From assembly GCA_964495095.1 (NCBI GenBank), contig CAZBUH010000085.1:1-9122 (forward strand): 9,122 nt of DNA, written 5' to 3'. The translations under genes were made by a program, and so were the position numbers. Under the pieces are notes generated by a model. It searched no databases. It saw nothing but the letters and a program-made list of their open reading frames with translations, and was not told the DNA's origin. Numbering within the stretch: the stretch's first letter is position 1; each line of letters begins with the position of its first letter. This DNA is from CAZBUH01 sp964495095 (GTDB lineage Bacteria; Bacillota; Clostridia; Oscillospirales; Oscillospiraceae). Of the stretch, positions 1 through 5,878 are shown piece after piece.

Positions 1-1
1 C

Positions 2-268
2 AGGGTATTCGTGACCGCCGGGACGGCAGAGGAGGCCGGAGTGGAGGCCGCGAAGCTGTGGGGCGTGCCGTGGCGGAAGGTGGCGGCGTATCTGGACGCG
101 GAGGATCACGGGCCGATACAGTACGGCATCTGTCTGCAGTGCAGGAGGAAATACGCGAGCATCGAGGGCGAGGGGAACTACTGCCCGGTATGCGCGAAGG
201 CGAGGCGGCAGCGGAGGCTGGCGTACATAAGGAACAACGGGCTGACACGGAAGGAGGGGCAGACATGA
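2..268 (+). CDS. Small zinc-ribbon protein, 5' end missing
   Basis: A reading frame open from the left edge to TGA at 266-268. A GTG at 11 could start it (85 aa), but the codons before it are also open and no ribosome site is visible in the 10 bases available, so the true start may lie outside the window. Counting from that GTG, Cys41/Cys44 and Cys58/Cys61 form two CxxC pairs 13 residues apart, the spacing of a zinc ribbon. The second pair is followed by a basic stretch (KARRQRR), which suggests nucleic-acid contact. The N-terminal 30 residues look helical and could be a small helix-turn-helix, but this is weak. I do not recognise a named family. It sits directly upstream of the repeat region and lysis cassette, so a role in DNA binding or late regulation is possible but unproven. 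Confidence 0.7.
   Translation, partial: RVFVTAGTAEEAGVEAAKLWGVPWRKVAAYLDAEDHGPIQYGICLQCRRKYASIEGEGNYCPVCAKARRQRRLAYIRNNGLTRKEGQT
251..257 (+). promoter_or_regulatory. Strong Shine-Dalgarno before the ATG at 265
   Basis: AAGGAGG lies 7 nt before an ATG at 265 that overlaps the stop of the zinc-ribbon gene in an ATGA arrangement. This is a textbook translationally coupled start. It is notable because the reading frame it serves runs only 43 codons and enters repeat DNA. Confidence 0.6.
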
Positions 269-396
269 GAGGACAGCGGAGGTTACCGGATACACCCATT
301 TCGATTTGCGCTATGCACCCCGGGGGTGCGTACTCCCCCGCCCCCATTTCTCTTTCCTTGCAGGCCCAAGGAAAGAGAAACCGCGGCGGCCTGTGA
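265..396 (+). pseudogene. Short 43-codon reading frame running into repeat DNA; probable broken gene
   Basis: The start is strong (AAGGAGG 7 nt upstream, ATGA overlap with the preceding gene). The product begins MRGQRRLPDTP and then passes into the repeat element that starts near 308-313, ending at TGA 394-396 after 43 codons. From about residue 17 the sequence is simply a translation of the palindromic repeat, so only about 15 native codons are likely to remain. The simplest reading is a small operon gene cut off by insertion of, or recombination with, the repeat. It could instead be a short leader peptide, or the ribosome site could be fortuitous. No function can be given. Confidence 0.35.
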
Positions 397-478
397 AAGA
401 GAAAGGAAGGGCCTTGCCCTACGGAAGATGTACAGCCGAAGGCATCAGCGGCATTTCTTATGAGGGACTGTACACGCG
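313..478 (+). repeat. Intergenic structured repeat, copy A (~166 bp)
   Basis: This is the first of two near-complete copies of an interspersed-type element. It opens with a perfect 7-bp-arm palindrome (315-329), followed by a run of C, a long hairpin (347-380), a purine-rich stretch (393-410) and a conserved 48-nt tail (431-478) containing GCCGAAGGCATC and ending CTGTACACGCG. The tail recurs at 597-644 and, more diverged, at 653-700. No good coding potential is seen; frames through it are low-complexity and differ between copies. Elements of this look (GC palindrome plus a TTTCTTT/AAAGAAA hairpin) remind me of intergenic repeats in gut Clostridia genomes, but that is memory and not a match I can test. 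Confidence 0.75.
347..380 (+). other. Perfect 14-bp hairpin in repeat copy A
   Basis: The arms at 347-360 and 367-380 are exact reverse complements, with a 6-nt loop (CAGGCC). The left arm can also pair with GAAAGAGAAA at 395-404 (10 bp), so two exclusive pairings are possible. There is no U-tract after the stem on either strand, so it is not a standard intrinsic terminator, though it could slow polymerase or stabilise RNA ends. Confidence 0.75.
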
Positions 479-644
479 TTATGCACCCCGGGGGTGCACA
501 CTTACAAGCCCCCATTTCTTTTCTTTGCGGCGGCAAAGCAAAGAAACGGCCGCTTGAGCGGTCAAAGAAAAGAAAGCGCACGCTCTACGGGAGATATACA
601 GCCGAAGGCATCGGCGGTGCTTCTTAAGGGGGACTGTACACGCG
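479..644 (+). repeat. Intergenic structured repeat, copy B (~166 bp)
   Basis: This is a second copy in direct orientation, abutting copy A with a period of about 166-168 bp. It has the same order of parts: palindrome 483-497, C-rich run, hairpin region 515-575, and 48-nt tail at 597-644 that closely matches copy A's tail. The hairpin arms differ in sequence from copy A but remain complementary to each other. The copies are diverged by point changes and small indels, so this is not a very recent duplication. Confidence 0.75.
515..575 (+). other. Hairpin with alternative pairings in repeat copy B
   Basis: The left arm 515-527 is an exact reverse complement of 563-575 (13 bp). The same left arm can instead pair with CAAAGAAA at 539-546 (8 bp). 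A small CCGC-TTGA-GCGG hairpin sits between them at 550-561. A left arm facing two competing right arms is also the layout in copy A. Confidence 0.65.
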
Positions 645-700
645 GCAGGACGGGAGGCCGAAGGCATCAGAGGTGCTTCTTAAGGGAGGTTACACACGCC
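645..700 (+). repeat. Intergenic repeat, partial copy C (tail only)
   Basis: The stretch 653-700 aligns with the 48-nt tails of copies A and B (shared GCCGAAGGCATC and GGTGCTTCTTAAGGG) but lacks the palindrome and hairpin. The joint before it (CGCGGCAGGACGGGAGGCCG, 641-660) resembles the bases after it (CGCCGGCGGGACGGGAAAGCCGG, split across 697-719), so a still shorter fourth remnant may end near 725. It stops about 25 bases before the first lysis gene, so transcripts of that gene could carry these sequences in their 5' leader. Confidence 0.6.
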
Positions 701-751
701 GGCGGGACGGGAAAGCCGGAAGGCGGCGGAAAATGAAAGGACGTGGATTTT

Positions 752-1003
752 TTGACGGAGACAATAATCGTGGCGGCGCTGTCGCTGGCGGGGACGCTGG
801 CGGGAGCGTACTTTGCCAACAGGAAAAGCGGGGCGCTTATCGCCTACAGACTGGAGCAGCTTGAGGAAAAGGTGAACAAGCACAACGAGGTGATCGAGCG
901 CACATACAGGCTGGAGGAGGCTGAGGCGCTGGTGGAGGAAAAAATACGGGTGGCAAACCACAGGATAGAGGATCTGGAGCGGGAAAATGAAAAGAAAATT
1001 TGA
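752..1003 (+). CDS. Membrane-anchored coiled-coil protein of the lysis cassette (XhlA-like)
   Basis: A small phage protein of about 83 aa. From the TTG start, residues about 3-19 form one hydrophobic, Ala/Gly/Leu-rich segment (TETIIVAALSLAGTLAGA). A long charged heptad-like helix follows, with AYRLEQLEEKVNKHN and further E/K/R-rich turns to the C-terminus. This layout is typical of the short protein placed before holin and lysin in many Firmicutes phages, comparable to XhlA, and probably helps the holin at the membrane. Start choice: GTG at 743 is in frame but only 1-2 nt from AAAGGA (736-741). TTG at 752 has a spacing of 10 and begins MTETII, so I prefer it. The end overlaps the next gene by 17 nt, implying coupled translation. 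Confidence 0.75.
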   Translation: MTETIIVAALSLAGTLAGAYFANRKSGALIAYRLEQLEEKVNKHNEVIERTYRLEEAEALVEEKIRVANHRIEDLERENEKKI

Positions 1004-1253
1004 ATTTTCAAAGCTGCTCATCCTGATAGAGACGGTAATAGTGGGGTATCTCACATACAAGGGCATACATCTGGCGGAGCTGTGCGTCAAGACTGGCTTT
1101 TCCGCATCCCTGCCCTGGGTGGCGACAATGGTTAGCTGCGCCTGGGCGGCATACGGCGCTTCCGCCGGGTTTTATTACAACAAGAGCAAGGCGGAGAACA
1201 CCGCCGGAGGGATAAAGTACGACACGGCGATAAATACGGAAAGGGACTGCTGA
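987..1253 (+). CDS. Small two-TM protein, holin candidate
   Basis: An 88-aa protein with a basic N-terminus (MKRKFEFSK), a first hydrophobic segment at about residues 9-26 (LLILIETVIVGYLTYKGI) and a second at about 42-65 (SLPWVATMVSCAWAAYGASAG), then a polar tail. Size, two membrane spans and position between a coiled-coil membrane protein and an endolysin fit a holin, which would open the membrane for the lysin at the end of infection. I recognise the sequence style from Clostridia phages but cannot name a holin family, so the role rests mainly on context. A GGAG at 976-979 precedes the ATG. The gene begins inside the previous one and ends 2 nt before the endolysin start. Confidence 0.65.
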   Translation: MKRKFEFSKLLILIETVIVGYLTYKGIHLAELCVKTGFSASLPWVATMVSCAWAAYGASAGFYYNKSKAENTAGGIKYDTAINTERDC

Positions 1254-1255
1254 AG

Positions 1256-2044
1256 ATGAGCGTAATGACGGCGGCGGAGCTGGTCCGGCGGGCGGAGAAC
1301 ATAGCCCGGAGGTACAGCACGGTATATCTGTGGGGCGGCATAGGACAGCTCGTGACAAACAGCTTAATAGCGCAGAAGGCGGCGCAGTACCCGTCCTGGT
1401 ACAGCGCGGCGAGGATAAACAGCCTCAAAACCTACGCCGGGACGGGCACGTGGGGCTTTGACTGCGTATGCCTCATAAAGGCCATTCTCTGGGGCTGGAG
1501 TGGGGACACCTCCAAAAGCTGCGGCGGGGCGGTATATGCCTCAAACGGCGTGCCGGACGTGACGGCAAACGGCATGATAAAGCTGTGCCGGGATGTGTCC
1601 GCGGATTTCTCGGAAATTGCCGCGGGCGAGGCGGTACACATGGACGGGCATATAGGCATCTATATCGGAAACGAGCTTGCGGTGGAGTGTACGCCGTCAT
1701 TTAACAACGGAGTGCAGATAACATACGTGAAAAACAGGGTCAGCGGCAAAAGCGGCTATGCCTATGGCCGGAGGTGGACGGATCACGGGAAGCTGCCCTG
1801 GATAGACTACACACAGGAAAAGGAGGACGAAACGGTGACATACGAGGACTTCAAGGCGTTCATGGGAAAATACGAGGCGGAGCGGGCGGCACTGCCCGTA
1901 TCGTCCTGGGCATCGGACAGCATGGAAAAGGCCATAAACGCCGGGATATTCAAGGGTGACGAGAACGGGAACATGCAGGCGCAGTCCCCGGTGACAAGGC
2001 AGACGGCGGCCATACTGTTTGACAGGCTGGGCCTGCTGGACTGA
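1256..2044 (+). CDS. Endolysin: NlpC/P60-like cysteine peptidase/amidase with C-terminal SLH-like repeat
   Basis: A 262-aa peptidoglycan hydrolase expected to cut the host wall at lysis. Residues about 20-185 form an NlpC/P60 (or CHAP-like) papain-fold domain. A YLWGGIG stretch near residue 24 is followed by the catalytic cysteine Cys70 in GFDCVCLIK and by His132 in MDGHIGIYIG; Glu144 or a nearby polar residue may complete the site. Residues about 195-262 are a separate tail. Within it, 218-262 resembles one SLH repeat (WASDSMEKAINAGIFKGDENG, then a TRQTAAILFDRLG helix) and probably holds the enzyme to wall polymers. No signal peptide is seen, so release would depend on the holin. AAGGGA at 1241-1246 supports the ATG at 1256; a second in-frame ATG at 1265 is less well placed. 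Confidence 0.85.
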   Translation: MSVMTAAELVRRAENIARRYSTVYLWGGIGQLVTNSLIAQKAAQYPSWYSAARINSLKTYAGTGTWGFDCVCLIKAILWGWSGDTSKSCGGAVYASNGVPDVTANGMIKLCRDVSADFSEIAAGEAVHMDGHIGIYIGNELAVECTPSFNNGVQITYVKNRVSGKSGYAYGRRWTDHGKLPWIDYTQEKEDETVTYEDFKAFMGKYEAERAALPVSSWASDSMEKAINAGIFKGDENGNMQAQSPVTRQTAAILFDRLGLLD

Positions 2045-2061
2045 GCTGAAGGGAGCGGGAC

Positions 2062-2979
2062 ATGAGAAGCATAACCGCGGTGGACAGCATGCCGGAAGCT
2101 ACCGGCGACACGGAAAAGGACCTGAAGAATCTGCGGGACTATGTATATCAGCTGTCGGAGCAGCTGAGATATGTGCTGAACAATCTGGACGCGGAGAACT
2201 TCAACACGGCGGAGCTGCCGGAGCTGTTCAAGGGTACCGGCATCAACATAGGCGACGGGAATTTCAGAGTGGACGAAAACGGCAATGTGACGGTGGCGGG
2301 GACGATGCAGTGGACAAGCAGTTCAACGCCGCTGCACGTGATGTACACGACAGACCTTGTGAATTTTACCGGGGAATGGGATCCGGCATGGTCCGCCAGT
2401 ACCGAAACGGAGGTATGGGCCATGTACAGCTACGACGGGGGAAACACCTGGACAGATCTCGTTATGATACAGGGTAAATCCGGCGAGGACGGCGAGGACG
2501 GCAGGGACGGCAGCGACGCCGACGTGACCTTTGCGAAGGTGAACGCCGTGCTGGGCTATCTGTACAAGACGAAAGCCGGAGGCACACCCACCACGGTAAC
2601 GGGCAGCTACATATATTCCCCGGAGGTGCTGGGCGGGAACATATACGGCACGAACATATACGCCGGGGTGGGCTCGTCCGCTGTGGCGCAGATGGCGGGG
2701 GAGGGCCTGAGCCTGTACGACGACACGGGAGGCCTCAAGGCATTCCTGGGCCGGGACGCCGGATACACCGAGGCGGCCTATGTGGGCAACTACGCGCCGA
2801 TGCTGGAGCTTGGCAAGAGCGTACCCGGCAGAGTGGAGAAATTCTACTCCGGAGGCCACAAGCTGTGGATAGGGGACGCGGGGATGCAGAACGGGATAAA
2901 AATAGACCTGGACGGCAGAGGGATGAGCTTCTGGACGGCGGGGGTGGACGTATCCCTCCAGAGCCTTATCGGGACGTAA
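2062..2979 (+). CDS. Tail fibre / baseplate-like virion protein
   Basis: A 305-aa structural protein. Residues about 17-48 form a helix (DLKNLRDYVYQLSEQLRYVL) of the sort that starts many Firmicutes phage fibre or appendage proteins. Residues 55-85 have a short beta-rich segment, and about 115-135 carry a W-x-Y-S-x-DGGNTW motif common in fibre sandwich folds. A four-triplet collagen-like stretch (GEDGEDGRDGSD, 141-152) follows. The rest (about 180-305) is Gly/Tyr-rich and beta-like (NIYGTNIYAG, GGLKAFLGRDAG, GIKIDLDGRGM), as in trimeric fibre shafts and tips. A host-contact role is inferred from this make-up and from the hub gene next door. AAGGGAG at 2049-2055 lies 6 nt before the ATG. No catalytic motif is seen. 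The exact part of the virion cannot be fixed from sequence alone. Confidence 0.7.
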   Translation: MRSITAVDSMPEATGDTEKDLKNLRDYVYQLSEQLRYVLNNLDAENFNTAELPELFKGTGINIGDGNFRVDENGNVTVAGTMQWTSSSTPLHVMYTTDLVNFTGEWDPAWSASTETEVWAMYSYDGGNTWTDLVMIQGKSGEDGEDGRDGSDADVTFAKVNAVLGYLYKTKAGGTPTTVTGSYIYSPEVLGGNIYGTNIYAGVGSSAVAQMAGEGLSLYDDTGGLKAFLGRDAGYTEAAYVGNYAPMLELGKSVPGRVEKFYSGGHKLWIGDAGMQNGIKIDLDGRGMSFWTAGVDVSLQSLIGT

Positions 2980-2996
2980 TGAGAGGTGAGAGATAA

Positions 2997-4601
2997 ATGG
3001 GAGAGCTGCCCGAAATGATATATTCCGACGGGATCGCAAAGAGCACGCAGGTGCGCTTTGGCGGCCTCAATCACAGGGCCGGGGCCGGAGACGGCGAGCT
3101 TTACGACATGGAAAACCTGACAGGCGGCGGCTATCCTCTTTTGCAGCAGAGGACGCCGAGATACCTGCTCACAACCGTCGGCGAGCCCCGGGGCATGACC
3201 GGCGGCGAAAAGCTGGCCTGGGTGGACGGCACGTCCCTGTGGTACGGCGGCGAGCAGGTCATGGACGGCCTCACTGACGGGGAAAAGACGCTGCTGCGCC
3301 ACGGGAAATATCTGCTGGTGTGGCCGGACAAAAAATACCTGGACACCGGGACGGGGGAGACCGGGAGCCTTGAGGCGTCCCGGACAGGCTCCGTCACGCT
3401 TCAGGACGGCGTATACGCGGAGGCGGCGGCGGAGGCCAACACCATATACAGCGCCGGGGCGGACTGGAAAAGCCTTTTCCGGATCGGGGACGCGGTGGAG
3501 ATAAGCGGCTGCACGACGGAGGAGAGCAACAATGTGACGATCATCATACAGGAGATAGACGGGGATTATCTCCGGTTTTACGAGAACAGCTTCACGCTGC
3601 CGTCCGGGACGGCATACACGGAAAGCGACGTCACAATAGCGAGGACCGTGCCGGACATGGACTTTATTTTTGAATCGGACAACAGGCTGTGGGGCTGCGG
3701 AGGCTCCACCATATACGCCTCAAAGCTGGGGGACCCCTTCAACTGGAGCGTGATGGACGGGGCCGCGGACAACTCCTACGCGCTGGAGGTGATGAGCGCC
3801 GGGGACTTTACCGGGGCGTGCGCCTACGGCGGGTATCCCATGTTCTTCAAGGACGATCACATATACAGGATGTACGGGAACAAGCCGTCAAACTACGAGC
3901 TGCTTTCCTCCGCCACGCTGGGCGTGGCCGCCGGGGAGCATAAATCAATGGCGGTGGCGGGCGAACAACTGTTCTATCTGTCGAGAGCCGGAGTAGTGAG
4001 ATACGCCGGAGGCGTGCCGGAGGTCATATCCCGGGAGCTGGGCGAGGAGCGGCTCTGCGGGGCCGCGGGCGGCAGCGACGGGGTGAGATATTATCTGAGC
4101 TGCTTAAACGGCGGGGAGCGGGGCCTGTACGTCTACGACACGTCAAACGGACTGTGGAGCAGGGAGGACGGCACGGAGGCGCTGGACTTTGCCTGGGACG
4201 GCAACTGCTGCTTTGTGAACGCCGCGGGGGAGATATGGTACTGCGGCAGCACCTTAAACCTGCCGGAGAGCGTGACGCGGGAGGGGCCTCTGAGCTGGTA
4301 CGGGGAGTTCGGGGACTTCACGGAGGGCTCGCCGGATCACAAGGGGCTTGTAAGGCTCCAGCTTAGAATGGAGCTGGAGGCCGGGGCGTCGGCCACGGTG
4401 TCGGTGCAGTACGATTCCGACGGAGTGTGGCGCACGGTGAAGAAGCTGGAGGCCGGGGCGAAAAGAAGCTGCTGTGTGCCGCTCATACCGCGCCGGTGCG
4501 ATCACTACAGGGTGAGGCTCGAGGGTATCGGAGGCTTCCGGCTCTACAGCATGAGCAGGGAATATTATACAGGCTCGGAATACAAAGGGGGAAATATATA
4601 A
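2997..4601 (+). CDS. Tail hub/nozzle protein, P22 gp10-like (DNA stabilisation)
   Basis: A 534-aa virion protein resembling the 'packaged DNA stabilisation' or hub family typified by P22 gp10, which closes the tail channel below the portal in short-tailed phages. Diagnostic-looking stretches are FIFESDNRLWGCGGSTIYAS (223-242), then LGDPFNWSVMDG (244-255), DFTGACAYGGYPMFFKDD (270-287) and IYRMYGNKPSNYEL (289-302). Repeated W/Y-rich beta strands run from about 225 to 420 and suggest a propeller-like core. The last 90 residues form a separate beta domain ending REYYTGSE, again typical of the family in Clostridia phages. The start is an ATG 7 nt after AGGTGA. The stop at 4599-4601 directly abuts the next ATG. 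The family match is from memory of related sequences and is not a search result. Confidence 0.7.
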   Translation: MGELPEMIYSDGIAKSTQVRFGGLNHRAGAGDGELYDMENLTGGGYPLLQQRTPRYLLTTVGEPRGMTGGEKLAWVDGTSLWYGGEQVMDGLTDGEKTLLRHGKYLLVWPDKKYLDTGTGETGSLEASRTGSVTLQDGVYAEAAAEANTIYSAGADWKSLFRIGDAVEISGCTTEESNNVTIIIQEIDGDYLRFYENSFTLPSGTAYTESDVTIARTVPDMDFIFESDNRLWGCGGSTIYASKLGDPFNWSVMDGAADNSYALEVMSAGDFTGACAYGGYPMFFKDDHIYRMYGNKPSNYELLSSATLGVAAGEHKSMAVAGEQLFYLSRAGVVRYAGGVPEVISRELGEERLCGAAGGSDGVRYYLSCLNGGERGLYVYDTSNGLWSREDGTEALDFAWDGNCCFVNAAGEIWYCGSTLNLPESVTREGPLSWYGEFGDFTEGSPDHKGLVRLQLRMELEAGASATVSVQYDSDGVWRTVKKLEAGAKRSCCVPLIPRRCDHYRVRLEGIGGFRLYSMSREYYTGSEYKGGNI

Positions 4602-5873
4602 ATGGCGAAAATGACCTACGAGGATTTTGAAAAGGCGGCAAGCGAGGCGGGGCTGCTGGATTCCTTTTCGGACTATGACCTGAAGCTGGCGCAGGAAAAC
4701 CCGGACGCCGGCTTTGGAATACTGAACTCAAAAAAGGCCTACAGAAGCGCGACCACGGACGCGGAGAGGCAGTCGGCGAACGATTCGGCCAACCAGTGGC
4801 GCAGCACTTACGGCAACTATACCGGCGGCAGCGACGGCAGCGAATATAACCCGCTGGGCATACAGTCCTCCGGAAATCTGCTGGCGCAGAGTCAGGCGTA
4901 CAGCCCGTATACGAGCCGTTACGGAGATCAGATAAATCAGAAGGCGTCGGAGGTGGCGGACTACGGGGCATTCGAATATGACCCGGACAACGAGCTCTAC
5001 CAGGCATATAAAAAGGCGTACAACAGAGAGGGCGCGCTGGCGGCGAGAAATGCGCTGGCAAACGCGTCCGCGGCTACGGGCGGCGTCGCGGGGAGCTATG
5101 CGGTCACGGCGGCGCAGCAGGCGCAGAATCAGTACAGCGCGGCGCTGGCGGACAAGGTGCCGGAGATATACTCACAGCTCTATGACCAGTATCTCAGCGA
5201 CTACAACCTGAAGCAGTCTCAGCTCTCGGCGCTGCAGGGGCTGGACGATTCGGACTACCAGAAATACTTAAACGACAGAAATTACCTGCTGGGGCTCTAC
5301 GACACCACAAACAGCAGGGAGCAGCAGGAGCTGGAGAACTCCAGATATGACACGGAGTACGCCGACAGCAGAACGGACACGTCATGGAGCAAGGCCATGG
5401 AGTACATACAGACCGGCGTGATGCCCACGGCGGCCACGCTGGAGGCGGCGGGAATAGACGAGACCACGGCGGAAAGCCTCGTGAGCTACTACCGGTCAAA
5501 GCTGGCCGGCGGCTACAGCGGCGGCTCCGGAAGCTCCGGAAGCTCCGGAGGCTCCGGCAGCTACAGCAGCTACAGCAGCTACGACGCCGACAGCACGGAC
5601 AGCGGCAGCACGGAGAACGGCGGGACAGACACGGGCCTCTCCAGCATGTCAAGCTATGCTCAGAGCGTATACAGGGCGGCGGCCTCGGTAACGGAGAAAA
5701 GCGGCGTAAGCGACAAGACCCGCGCACAGGTAGGGGTGAACATAGCCTCAAACAAAAAGCTCACGGACAGCGAAAAAAAGGCGCTGCTGGATATGCTGGG
5801 GCTGGGCGAGCTGGAGGACTACGAGGGCTTTGCCTCAGCAAACTACGGACAGAGCATCACGGCGAAGGGGTGA
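4602..5873 (+). CDS. Putative internal virion / ejection protein, Ser/Gly-rich
   Basis: A 423-aa protein with no known enzyme motif. Residues 60-85 (ANDSANQWRSTYGNYTGG then DGSEYNP) and 142-200 (REGALAARNALANASAATGG, SYAVTAAQQAQ, KVPEIYSQLYDQYLSDYN) match a pattern I know from Clostridia phage proteins encoded after the tail hub. Such proteins are mostly left hypothetical and are plausibly ejected with the DNA, like P22 gp7/gp16/gp20. Residues 130-260 are largely helical and Ala/Gln/Tyr-rich. Residues 303-346 are a low-complexity Gly/Ser/Tyr linker encoded by 9-bp DNA repeats, and the final 75 residues form a small helical domain (KKLTDSEKKALLDMLG). AAAGGGGGA at 4584-4592, 9 nt before the ATG, is a good ribosome site. 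A minor structural role other than ejection remains possible. Confidence 0.6.
   Translation: MAKMTYEDFEKAASEAGLLDSFSDYDLKLAQENPDAGFGILNSKKAYRSATTDAERQSANDSANQWRSTYGNYTGGSDGSEYNPLGIQSSGNLLAQSQAYSPYTSRYGDQINQKASEVADYGAFEYDPDNELYQAYKKAYNREGALAARNALANASAATGGVAGSYAVTAAQQAQNQYSAALADKVPEIYSQLYDQYLSDYNLKQSQLSALQGLDDSDYQKYLNDRNYLLGLYDTTNSREQQELENSRYDTEYADSRTDTSWSKAMEYIQTGVMPTAATLEAAGIDETTAESLVSYYRSKLAGGYSGGSGSSGSSGGSGSYSSYSSYDADSTDSGSTENGGTDTGLSSMSSYAQSVYRAAASVTEKSGVSDKTRAQVGVNIASNKKLTDSEKKALLDMLGLGELEDYEGFASANYGQSITAKG
5526..5582 (+). repeat. 9-bp tandem repeats encoding a Ser/Gly/Tyr linker
   Basis: Four 9-bp units of the form TCCGGAAGC (5526-5561, with single-base variants) are followed by two TACAGCAGC units and a final TAC. 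They keep the reading frame and encode SGS-type then YSS-type triplets. Unit number may vary between relatives by slippage without breaking the protein. Confidence 0.8.
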
Positions 5874-5878
5874 AATAA

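Noticed and set aside
347..575. Hairpins 347-380 and 515-575 as intrinsic terminators
   Set aside because: Stems are strong, but no run of T follows on either strand; GC-rich or purine-rich sequence flanks both.
431..700. Three 48-nt direct repeats that could suggest a CRISPR array
   Set aside because: Spacing between copies is irregular (period 166 then 56), the copies are diverged, and the intervening DNA is itself repeated and not unique spacer sequence.
306..736. Reading frames of 60-83 codons within the repeat region
   Set aside because: They translate repeat DNA (for example a KPPFLFFAAAKQRNG-type peptide), are low in complexity, lack good ribosome sites, and frames differ between copies; they look spurious.
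752..774. TTGACG as a -35 promoter box
   Set aside because: No -10-like sequence lies at about 17 nt; the only AT-rich stretch (ACAATAAT) is too close, and the bases are better explained as the TTG start region of the coiled-coil gene.
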